Part shown: piece after piece, positions 53,978-61,351 of the stretch
Layout: the number at the start of each line of letters is the position of its first letter
Position numbering within the stretch: the stretch's first letter is position 1
Assembly: GCA_964418695.1 (NCBI GenBank)
Contig: CAYQMN010000001.1
Location: 186,001-250,000 of the forward strand
Origin: Prado023 sp964418695
GTDB taxonomy: Bacteria > Actinomycetota > Actinomycetes > S36-B12 > CAIYMF01
Length of the DNA: 64,000 nucleotides
Reading direction: 5' to 3'
Notes under the pieces: generated by a model
Database searches by the model: none
What the model was told of the DNA's origin: nothing
What the model saw: the letters and a program-made list of their open reading frames with translations, nothing else
Translations under genes and position numbers: made by a program

Positions 53978-54463
53978 CTACCCGCCCGCGTGACCTCCGG
54001 TGGAACCGAAGCCGCCGGCTCCGCGCGCCGAGCCCGGCAGGCTGGTCACCTCGTGGAAGCGCGCGCGGACCACCGGCTGGACCACCAGCTGGGCGATCCG
54101 GTCTCCCTTGCGGAACGTCACGGAGCGCACCGGGTCCAGGTTGATGACGCTGACCCTGATCTCGCCGCGGTAGCCGGCATCGATCGTGCCCGGAGCGTTC
54201 ACCAGCGACACCCCGTGCCGGGCCGCCAGCCCGCTGCGCGGGTGCACGAACGCGGCCAGCCCCGGCGGCAGCGCCAGCGCGATCCCGGTCGGCAGCAGGG
54301 CCCGCTCGCCGGGCGCGAGCGTCACCTCCTGGGTGGTGACCAGATCCGCCCCGGCGTCGCCGGGATGCTCGTAGGCGGGGATCGGCACGTCGGGGTCCAG
54401 CCGCACGAGCAGCACGTCGGCCTGTGCGCCGACACCGCTGTCGGCCGGTCCTGAGGGGGTCAC
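53978..54463 (-). CDS. dut: dUTP diphosphatase
   Basis: Trimeric dUTPase hydrolysing dUTP to dUMP. Five motifs visible: HPGDAGADL (1), HPRSGLA (2), NAPGTIDAGYRGEI (3), KGDRIAQLV (4) and GSARGAGGFGSTG (5, the flexible C-terminal arm). 161 aa; GTG start at 54463. Followed by DUF3710 24 nt downstream. Confidence 0.95.
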   Translation of the reverse strand: MTPSGPADSGVGAQADVLLVRLDPDVPIPAYEHPGDAGADLVTTQEVTLAPGERALLPTGIALALPPGLAAFVHPRSGLAARHGVSLVNAPGTIDAGYRGEIRVSVINLDPVRSVTFRKGDRIAQLVVQPVVRARFHEVTSLPGSARGAGGFGSTGGHAGG

Positions 54464-54522
54464 GCACGGACCCTAGCGGGGTCCCGATCCGGGCCTCTCC
54501 ACGCCCGTGCCACCCTGTGCGC

Positions 54523-54987
54523 ATGCCCGAGCCCACCCCCGAGCACTACTCCGAGCGGCTCTGGCCCGGTATCTGGCTGTGGCTGGTGGCACTGGGCATG
54601 CTCGCGATGCTCGCCATCGCCTACGGCGCCGCCCTGGGCGCCGGGGTCGGCTGGCTGATGGCGCTGACCGGGGCCGCGCTGCTCGCGCTGCTCGTGTGGT
54701 GGGGCACGCCGCGAATCTCCGTGAGCCCCGCGGGCCTGCAGGCCGGGCGAGCCACCCTGCCCTGGGAGTGCGTCGGCCGGGTCGTCGAGCTGGACGCGAG
54801 CGGCGTGCAGCACGCCCGCGGTCCACAGGGCGATCCGAGCGCGTTCGCGCTGTCCCGGCCCGGGGTGGGGCCGGGCGCGGTCGTCGTCGAGGTGCTGGAC
54901 CCGCAGGACCCGCATCGGACGTGGCTGCTCTCGACCCGAGATCCCGCCGGACTGACGCGCGCCATCACTGGAACCCTGGAAGGCTGA
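54523..54987 (+). CDS. DUF3093 membrane protein
   Basis: 154 aa: EHYSERLWPGIWLWLVALG start characteristic of DUF3093, two membrane helices (about 13-35 and 38-58), then a soluble PH-like beta domain (ISVSPAGLQAGRATLPWECVGRV). Divergent from dut, an arrangement frequent in Micrococcales. Function unknown. Confidence 0.85.
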   Translation: MPEPTPEHYSERLWPGIWLWLVALGMLAMLAIAYGAALGAGVGWLMALTGAALLALLVWWGTPRISVSPAGLQAGRATLPWECVGRVVELDASGVQHARGPQGDPSAFALSRPGVGPGAVVVEVLDPQDPHRTWLLSTRDPAGLTRAITGTLEG

Positions 54988-54992
54988 CCCGC

Positions 54993-55289
54993 ATGAGCGA
55001 CATCTCCACCGCCCCGGACAAGTCCACGGCGCGCATGCTGGCGCCGATCGTCGTCCTGGGCGCCACCTGGGCGGCCCGCAAGGGCATGAACAAGGGCTAC
55101 GAGGCTGCGACCGGGCACGTCGCCCCCCGGGCCGCCGAGCGCGAGCCCTCGCTGGTGTCCAAGGTGCTGTGGGCCGCCGCGATGGCCGGAGTGGTGGTGC
55201 TGGTCGAGAGCCTCATCTGGAGCGCGATCGACGCGTTCGACGGCGAGCTCGCCGAGGACGACTTCGTCGAAGGTGCCCTGCAGGAGTGA
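54993..55289 (+). CDS. DUF4235 membrane protein
   Basis: 98 aa. ARMLAPIVVLGATWAARKGMNKGYEAATG is the DUF4235 signature; a second helix VLWAAAMAGVVVLVESLIW follows and the end is acidic. It begins 5 nt after DUF3093, with GGAAGG upstream, so both are co-transcribed. Confidence 0.85.
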   Translation: MSDISTAPDKSTARMLAPIVVLGATWAARKGMNKGYEAATGHVAPRAAEREPSLVSKVLWAAAMAGVVVLVESLIWSAIDAFDGELAEDDFVEGALQE

Positions 55290-55316
55290 CCGAGGACGAC
55301 CCAGGTCGTCCTTCGA

Positions 55317-55619
55317 TCAGGAGGCGCACTCCCGGCAGATCGGCAGCCCGTTGCGCTCACCGGCCAGCTGGCTGCGGTGGTGCACCAGGAAGCAGCTGCC
55401 GCAGGTGAACTCATCGCTCTGGCGAGGCAGCACACGCACGCTCAGGCTCTCGTCTGACAGGTCCGCGCCGGGCAGCTCGAGGTTCTCGGCGAGCTCGGTC
55501 TCGTCGACGTCGACCGTGCTCGCGGCCTTGTCCACGCGCCTGGCCTTCAGCTCCTCGATGGAGTCCTCGGCAAGGCCGTCGTCCTCGGTCTTGCGCGGCG
55601 CGTCGTAATCGGTGGCCAT
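55317..55619 (-). CDS. DUF4193 family zinc-ribbon-like protein
   Basis: 100 aa, the standard DUF4193 length. MATDYDAPRKTEDD start, acidic middle, and a C-terminal CGSC ... CREC pair likely to bind zinc, with FLVHHRSQLA between. Conserved across actinobacteria; suspected transcription-related role is unproven. Convergent with DUF4235 with 27 bp between. Confidence 0.9.
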   Translation of the reverse strand: MATDYDAPRKTEDDGLAEDSIEELKARRVDKAASTVDVDETELAENLELPGADLSDESLSVRVLPRQSDEFTCGSCFLVHHRSQLAGERNGLPICRECAS

Positions 55620-55766
55620 CTGGCGTGCACTCTCCCCACGGTGGGATGGTCGGCGTTCAAGGATTCGGTACAACAGGCAACGGGCCGGAAGTATGCCCGG
55701 TCACGCGCGCGCATTCTGCACCATCCCGCCCGGGCCCGCAGGGGCAGGGCCGTGAAGGAGGACTCC

Positions 55767-56288
55767 ATGCCCCTGTACGCGATCGGCGAGCGCCGGCCGC
55801 AGGTCGATCCGACCGCGTTCGTGCACCCGGACGCCGTGCTCATCGGGTCGGTCCGGATCGGCCCCGGCGCGTCGGTGTGGCCCGGCGCCGTGCTGCGCGG
55901 GGACACCGGCCGGATCGTCATCGGAGCCGCGACCTCGGTGCAGGACGGGTCGATCCTGCACTGCACGTCCGCTCTGGACACGGTCGTCGGCGCACGCTGT
56001 GTGCTCGGTCACCGCGTCCACATCGAGGGCGCCACGATCGAGGACGACAGCCTCGTGGGCTCCGGCGCGGTGGTGCTGCACCGCGTGGTGGTGCGGTCCG
56101 GCGGGTTCGTGGCCGCCGGCGCGGTGGTCTCGCCGGGGACCGAGGTGCCCGCCGGCGCGATGGCGATGGGGGTGCCGGCGCGGGTCCGCCCGGACAGCGC
56201 GCCGCGGGCGGTCATCGAGTCCTCGGTGCGCACCTACGGCGAGCTGACGACGTGGTACCGGCAGGCCCTGGTCCGGCTGGACGAGTAG
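55767..56288 (+). CDS. Gamma-class carbonic anhydrase family protein
   Basis: 173 aa left-handed beta-helix of hexapeptide repeats (VHPDAVLIGSVRIGPGASVWPGAVLRGD ...). Candidate zinc ligands are in ILHCTS and LGHRVHIEG, as in the YrdA/gamma-CA group. AAGGAGG before the ATG is a perfect ribosome-binding site. Single-gene unit; divergent from DUF4193. Confidence 0.9.
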   Translation: MPLYAIGERRPQVDPTAFVHPDAVLIGSVRIGPGASVWPGAVLRGDTGRIVIGAATSVQDGSILHCTSALDTVVGARCVLGHRVHIEGATIEDDSLVGSGAVVLHRVVVRSGGFVAAGAVVSPGTEVPAGAMAMGVPARVRPDSAPRAVIESSVRTYGELTTWYRQALVRLDE

Positions 56289-56316
56289 GCGCTCATGGCC
56301 AGCGGGTGACCCGGGG

Positions 56317-57171
56317 TCAGTCCCGGTCGGCGCCGGAGGCCGCCAGCAGCTGGGCCCAGTGCGCGGCCAGGTGCGGCGGGGCCAGCCAGGTCAGCTCGGT
56401 CGAGGGCTGGCCGTCGCCCGGGCCGCCGGCCACCAGCCCGGACTCGGTGGCGATCAGCACACCGGCCGCGAAGTCCCAGGGGTTCAGGCCGCGCTCGTAG
56501 TAGCAGTCGAGCAGGCCCTCGGCCGTCCAGCACAGGTCCACCGCGGCCGCCCCGGCCCGCCGGATGTCGCGCACCTGCGGCAGCACCAGCGCGAGCGTGC
56601 GCGCCTGCGCGGCGCGGCGCGTCGCGGCGTAGCCGAACCCGGTCCCGACCAGGGCCTGACCCAGGTCGGCGGGCGCGTTGGGGATGAGCGCGTGGACCCC
56701 GCGCGCGTCGACGCGGACCGCTCCCCCGCCACGCACGGCCACGTACGTGTGTCCGTAGACCGGCGCGTCGACCACGCCGACCCGCACGATCCCGTCGACC
56801 TCGGCAGCCACGCTGACGGCCCAGCCGGGCAGCCGGTAGAGGTAGTTCACCGTCCCGTCCAGCGGGTCGAGGATCCAGCGCACCCCGGTCGTCCCCGGGC
56901 GCACCGAGCCCTCCTCGCCGAGCAGGCCGTCGTCGGGGCGGTCCCCGAGCAGGATCCGCACCAGCAGGTCCTCGGCGGCGCGGTCCATCTGCGTGACCAC
57001 GTCGGTGCGACTGGTCTTCGTGTCGACCTCCAGCCGGTCGCCGCGCGCCGAGAGCAGCAGGTCGCCGGCGGCCCGCGCCGCCCGCCACGCCACTGCCAGC
57101 AGCGGGTCGGACATCGGCAGGGCGGGCGGCTCGCCACCCCGCAGGCCCAGGTCGTCCCGCGGCGAGCTCAC
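56317..57171 (-). CDS. Inositol monophosphatase family protein
   Basis: Mg-dependent phosphatase. LLGEEGS (metal Glu), WILDPLDGTVNY (DPLDGT) and WDFAAGVLIATESG (WDxAAG) are complete. 284 aa from GTG 57171, which overlaps the hemH stop as GTGA; an internal ATG at 57114 would give 265 aa. Substrate may be inositol phosphate, 3'-phosphoadenosine phosphate or histidinol phosphate; coupling to ferrochelatase gives no hint. Confidence 0.9.
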   Translation of the reverse strand: MSSPRDDLGLRGGEPPALPMSDPLLAVAWRAARAAGDLLLSARGDRLEVDTKTSRTDVVTQMDRAAEDLLVRILLGDRPDDGLLGEEGSVRPGTTGVRWILDPLDGTVNYLYRLPGWAVSVAAEVDGIVRVGVVDAPVYGHTYVAVRGGGAVRVDARGVHALIPNAPADLGQALVGTGFGYAATRRAAQARTLALVLPQVRDIRRAGAAAVDLCWTAEGLLDCYYERGLNPWDFAAGVLIATESGLVAGGPGDGQPSTELTWLAPPHLAAHWAQLLAASGADRD

Positions 57172-58214
57172 GAGGCCACCCGCTCGCACAGGGCCGGCCG
57201 GGAGGCCCGCGGGTTCGGGCAGCAGTCCGGGGCGCACGGCAGCGCGCGCGCCGGCAGGGCCCCGACGACCGGGCGCTCGGGCTGGGCCGGGCCGTCCAGC
57301 TCGGCCCGACGCTCGGCGAGCAGGTCGGCCACCATGGCCACGAACCGCGGGTCGGTGCCGGGGGTGGCGGCGCGAGCGACCGGCAGCCCGAACCCCTCGG
57401 CGTCGCGCACGGCCACCGTGTCCAGATCCCAGATGACCTCCATGTGGTCGCTGACGAACCCGATCGGGACGATCGCCGCGCCCGGCTCGCCGGCCTTGGC
57501 CAGCTCGCCCAGCCGCTCGGAGATGTCCGGCTCCAGCCACGGCACATGCGGCGACCCGCTGCGCGACTGGAAGACCAGGTCCCAATCCGTGGCTCCCACG
57601 CCCGCGGCCACGCTCGCCGCCACGTCCTCGTGCTGGGCCAGGTAGTCGCAGCGCTCGGCGTCCGCGGTCGGGATCGAGTGAGTGGAGAACACCAGCCGCG
57701 AGCCGGCCGGCAGCGTGCCCAGCGCGGCCCGGGTGGCGTCGACGAACGGCTGCACGAAGCCCGGGTGGTTGAAGTAGGGGCGCAGCAGGTGCACGTCCGG
57801 GTGCCAGTCCGGCGTCTCCTCGCGGACCGCGGCGACCGCGTCGTGCAGGTTCTCCCGGTACTGCCGGCACCCCGAGTACGAGGAGTAGGCCGAGGTGAGG
57901 AAGGCGAAGATCCGGGTCACCCCGAGGTCGCGCGCCTCCCGCAGCGCGTCGGCCAGGTACGGGTCCCAGTTGCGATTGCCCCACAGCAGGGGCAGCTCCT
58001 CGCCACGCCGGTCCAGCTCGACGCGGACCGCCGCGACCAGCGCCCGGTTGATCGCGTTGATCGGCGACACCCCGCCGCGCTGCAGATAGTGGGCGCCGAC
58101 CTCGACCAGCCGCTCCGGAGGGATGCCGCGACCGCGAGTCACGTTCTCCAGGAAAGGCACGACGTCGTCGGGGCCCTCCGGACCGCCGAACGACACGATG
58201 AGCAGGGCATCCAT
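57168..58214 (-). CDS. hemH: Coproporphyrin ferrochelatase
   Basis: Inserts iron into coproporphyrin III, the step before HemQ. Catalytic His in FSTHSIP, the matching Glu in SDHMEVIWDLD. The C-terminal LPCAPDCCPN plus a cysteine in SYSGCRQYREN probably ligate the [2Fe-2S] cluster of actinobacterial ferrochelatases. 348 aa from ATG 58214 (MDALLIVSFGGPEGPDDV). Separate from hemEGQ at 22-26 kb. Confidence 0.95.
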   Translation of the reverse strand: MDALLIVSFGGPEGPDDVVPFLENVTRGRGIPPERLVEVGAHYLQRGGVSPINAINRALVAAVRVELDRRGEELPLLWGNRNWDPYLADALREARDLGVTRIFAFLTSAYSSYSGCRQYRENLHDAVAAVREETPDWHPDVHLLRPYFNHPGFVQPFVDATRAALGTLPAGSRLVFSTHSIPTADAERCDYLAQHEDVAASVAAGVGATDWDLVFQSRSGSPHVPWLEPDISERLGELAKAGEPGAAIVPIGFVSDHMEVIWDLDTVAVRDAEGFGLPVARAATPGTDPRFVAMVADLLAERRAELDGPAQPERPVVGALPARALPCAPDCCPNPRASRPALCERVAS

Positions 58215-58350
58215 AGGTCTGATCTTCCCCCCATCGGGGCGTTCCGCCTGCCTCGGGCGCGTGCCAGGGCACGCATTCCGGACACCTTCGGTGTGCCGTG
58301 CGGCACAATGGGCGCCGTTCACGCGGTCGGCGGCGATTCCGAGGAGTGCC

Positions 58351-59424
58351 ATGCGCGAGTTGAGGTTCGACGGCCTGTCCCCCGACGGCACCCAGCTGGT
58401 GCTCGCGGGCAAGGACGGCCAGCGCTACGCGGTCACCATCGACGAGAAGATCGAGGCCGCCGTCCGCCGCGACCGCAGCCGCATCGGCCAGATCGAGATC
58501 GAGCAGGCAGGCGTCCTGCGGCCCCGGGAGATCCAGGCCCGCATCCGTGCCGGTGCGACCGCCGAGGACGTGGCAGCCGCCAGCGGGCTGGCCCTGGAGC
58601 ACGTGCGCCGGTTCGAAGGCCCGGTCCTGACCGAGCGGGCGTGGGTCGCGCAGCAGGCGCAGGCCACCCAGGTCCGCCGCCCGGGCGGCGACATCGAGCT
58701 GGGCGAGCTCGTCGGCGAGCACCTCACCTCGCTGGGGGTGGACCGCGACCACATCGCCTGGGACGCGTGGCGCCGCGACGACGGCCAGTGGGTGGTCATC
58801 GCGACGTTCCGGCTCGAGCCCCACGTGCACGTCGCGACGTGGACCTACGACGGGTCCACCCGGACGATGACCGTCGTGGACCAGAACGCGCGCGAGCTCT
58901 CCGCGATGACCCAGGAGCAGCCGCCGCGCCTGGTCGCCTCACGGGCGCCGCTGACCGCGGTCGCCGGGCTGGGCGGCGGTGCCGCAGGCCAGGACGACGG
59001 CACCTGGGACGGGGAGGGCGAGGCGCTGGCCGAGGCCGAGATCGCCGACACCGAGCAAGGGATCGACGACTCGCCCGACGGCGAGCAGGGGTGGCTGCCG
59101 CTGGGCACGCACGACGAGGACGCCGCCGACGCCGACGCTGAGCAGCCCGAGGCCGAGGCCGGGGCGGACGCGGAGTCCGGGGCGGCCTCGTCGGTGGGTG
59201 GGTCCGCGGACGCCACCGACACCGAGGAGTCCGGAGACGAGCCGCTGTTCGCCGACGCCGACGAAGACGAGGCGGACGAGCCAGCGGAGGACCCCGCGAC
59301 CCCCAGCTCGCCGCTGGACGCCCTGTTCGGACCGGCCACCGGCCCGGCTCCCCAGCGCAGCTCGGGCAAGCCCAGCGTCCCGAGCTTCGACGACATCCTG
59401 TTCGGCCCAGGCCACTCGCGCTGA
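58351..59424 (+). CDS. sepH: Septation protein SepH (DUF3071)
   Basis: Actinobacterial FtsZ-binding cell-division protein. The N-terminal DUF3071 domain (RELRFDGLSPDGTQLVL ...) contains the helix-turn-helix-like stretch REIQARIRAGATAEDVAAASGL. A long Asp/Glu/Ala-rich disordered region (about 215-325) leads to the C-terminal short motif PSVPSFDDILFG, a SepH hallmark. 357 aa; GAGGAG upstream. Divergent from hemH. Confidence 0.93.
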   Translation: MRELRFDGLSPDGTQLVLAGKDGQRYAVTIDEKIEAAVRRDRSRIGQIEIEQAGVLRPREIQARIRAGATAEDVAAASGLALEHVRRFEGPVLTERAWVAQQAQATQVRRPGGDIELGELVGEHLTSLGVDRDHIAWDAWRRDDGQWVVIATFRLEPHVHVATWTYDGSTRTMTVVDQNARELSAMTQEQPPRLVASRAPLTAVAGLGGGAAGQDDGTWDGEGEALAEAEIADTEQGIDDSPDGEQGWLPLGTHDEDAADADAEQPEAEAGADAESGAASSVGGSADATDTEESGDEPLFADADEDEADEPAEDPATPSSPLDALFGPATGPAPQRSSGKPSVPSFDDILFGPGHSR

Positions 59425-59571
59425 GCGGTCGCGCTGATCCGCCGTCGGGCAGACGGCGGTCACGCTGAGCCGTCTGTCGCGCCGAGCCGCCCGTCACGCT
59501 GAGCCGCCCGTCACGCTGAGCCACCCGTGGAGCTGAGCGGTCGCGCTGGGCCCCGCCGGGCAGACGGCGGT
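59422..59571. repeat. Duplicated spacer with 17-bp tandem repeats
   Basis: Two related blocks of about 38 bp (59422-59460 and 59534-59571) flank four tandem 17-bp units (59467-59534; consensus GAGCCGCCCGTCACGCT, the middle two identical). It lies in the 218-bp convergent spacer between sepH and the phosphodiesterase gene. Confidence 0.85.
59439..59459 (+). terminator. Short hairpin after sepH
   Basis: CCGCCGTC-GGGCA-GACGGCGG, 8-bp perfect stem, 14 nt past the sepH stop. A similar CCGCCGGGCAGACGGCGG follows at about 59552-59570 because the segment is duplicated. No T-tract. Confidence 0.45.
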
Positions 59572-59642
59572 GGGGCAGGGGCCGCCCTTCGCACGCTGGG
59601 GGTCGCGCACGTGGGGCCGTCTCGCCTTGAGCTCTCGCCCGC

Positions 59643-60758
59643 TCAGCCGACCGCGAGCCGCAACGGCACCAGCACCTCGGCGTCCGTGAGCGCCCCGTGC
59701 TGCCCGCGCAGCGAGGAGACCAGCGAGTCCACGGTGGCCGAGACCAGCGCCCAGTCCTCCTGCGCGATGACGACCACGTCGCCGATCCGCTCCTCGTGCC
59801 ACTCGTCGGTAGGCCCGTAGAGCGGCAGCACCTCGTCGCGGGTCAGCACCTCGAAGTCACCCGAAAGCCGTGCGCGCCAAGTCGCGGCGACCTCCTCGGC
59901 CCGGCCGGGCTCGGTGTAGACGTGCCGCACCCGGGGCTCGCCGTGGATCGCCTGGACCCCGTCGCGCAGCCCAGGCAGGGCCTCGATGTCGACCCGCCGA
60001 TCGTCGGGCACGCCGACCATGCCGTGGTCGGCGGTGACCAGCAGCGCCGCGTCGGGCGCCATGAGGTCGGCCAGTCGGGCGACCAGCCGGTCCACCACGG
60101 GCAGCTCGGCGAGATAGGCCGCCGACCCGGGACCGGCGATGTGACCGGCCTTGTCCAGGTCCGGCCAGTAGACGTAGGTGAAGCTGGCCCGGCGCTGGGC
60201 GCGGGCCCGCTCGATCGTGGTGCGCACCGCGTGGGCGCGCTCCCCCACGGTGTCGGCGCCGACCTGCTCGCCGCCGCGCAGCGCCGCCCGGGTGAGCCCG
60301 GACTCCGTGTACGCGCGCGGGCCGGCGCTGACCACGAGCACGCCGGCGGCGGCCATCCGCTCCAGGACGGTGGGCTCAGGCTGGGTGGCGATCGGGTTGA
60401 CGTCCGCGGCCCACCGCAGCGGGTTGAGCACGCCGTCCTCGGGCAGCCGGAAGGCCGTGGAGACGATGCCGTGCAGCCCGGGCGTCAGGCCCGTGCCCAG
60501 CGTCGTCAGCGAGATGGCCGTGCTCGACGGGAACGGCGCGGCCAGCGGCCCGAGCTCGGCCAGCGCGGCGAGCCGGGGCGCGTGCTCGGCGTGCTCGACC
60601 AGCTGCCGGGCGCCCAGGCCGTCGACCAGCAGCACCACCACGTGCCGCATGCCGGGGGGCAGCGACTCGGCCAGCCAGCCGCCGCGCTCCTGCGAGCCGG
60701 GCACGTCCAGGACGTGCGCACAGGCGGGGAGCAGGTCGGCCAGCGACCTGACCGTCAT
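59643..60758 (-). CDS. Alkaline phosphatase superfamily / nucleotide pyrophosphatase-like protein
   Basis: 371 aa. Phosphodiesterase fold with metal and nucleophile residues in VVLLVDGLGARQL and FPSSTAISLTTLGTG (Thr or Ser nucleophile), YWPDLDKAGH, and TADHGMVGVP. No signal peptide. ATG 60758 overlaps the DUF5998 stop (ATGA). Conserved downstream of DUF5998 in Micrococcales. Natural substrate unknown. Confidence 0.88.
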   Translation of the reverse strand: MTVRSLADLLPACAHVLDVPGSQERGGWLAESLPPGMRHVVVLLVDGLGARQLVEHAEHAPRLAALAELGPLAAPFPSSTAISLTTLGTGLTPGLHGIVSTAFRLPEDGVLNPLRWAADVNPIATQPEPTVLERMAAAGVLVVSAGPRAYTESGLTRAALRGGEQVGADTVGERAHAVRTTIERARAQRRASFTYVYWPDLDKAGHIAGPGSAAYLAELPVVDRLVARLADLMAPDAALLVTADHGMVGVPDDRRVDIEALPGLRDGVQAIHGEPRVRHVYTEPGRAEEVAATWRARLSGDFEVLTRDEVLPLYGPTDEWHEERIGDVVVIAQEDWALVSATVDSLVSSLRGQHGALTDAEVLVPLRLAVG

Positions 60759-61330
60759 GGACGCGGTCGATGCACGGCCGCGGACAGCGCCGCGGCGAAC
60801 TGCAGGGTCCGGGCCACCGCGGCCGCGCCGTCGCCGGCCTCGGAGACCCGCACCGCGAAGTCGTCGTTGGAGGAGGTGCCGCTGAAGCCGTGGTCGGCGG
60901 TGCAGTCCGGGTCGCCGCAGGTGGCCGGCTCCAGCTCGATGCGGCTCACCGCGCCCCAGCCGATCGTGAGCATGACCTCGCGGACCGGCCCACCCGGCTT
61001 GTGCAGAGCCGGGTTGCCCACGATCCGGTTGACCACCACCGAGGTGATGTCGGACAGCCGCACCGCCTCGGAGTTGGCCGAGGCGTAGGGCACCGGGCAC
61101 GTCTCGTCGGCGGGGAAGTCGTCGATGTGCACCACCAGCAGCCGGGTCGGGGTGAGCAGCAGCACCGAGATGTGCCGGCGCAGCTCGTCGTGGTCGAAGG
61201 TCGCCTCGTGCTGGATGACGTAGTGCGCCGGCTCTTCGCCGGCCAGAGCGGTGGCCATGGTGTCGCTGACCAGCTCGGGGTAGTAGCCGGAGGCGGCGAC
61301 CTCTTCGCGCAGGCTCGACGACGGATTCAT
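60755..61330 (-). CDS. DUF5998 family protein
   Basis: 191 aa. Starts SSLREEVAASGYYPELVSDTM; core VIQHEATFDHDELRRHISVLLLTPTRLLVVHID, with a CGDPDCTADHGFSG Cys pair near residue 140. Predicted soluble PH-like beta domain (inference). Coupled to the phosphodiesterase gene. Function unknown. Confidence 0.82.
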   Translation of the reverse strand: MNPSSSLREEVAASGYYPELVSDTMATALAGEEPAHYVIQHEATFDHDELRRHISVLLLTPTRLLVVHIDDFPADETCPVPYASANSEAVRLSDITSVVVNRIVGNPALHKPGGPVREVMLTIGWGAVSRIELEPATCGDPDCTADHGFSGTSSNDDFAVRVSEAGDGAAAVARTLQFAAALSAAVHRPRP

Positions 61331-61351
61331 CGGCGAATCATCCCACGGACC

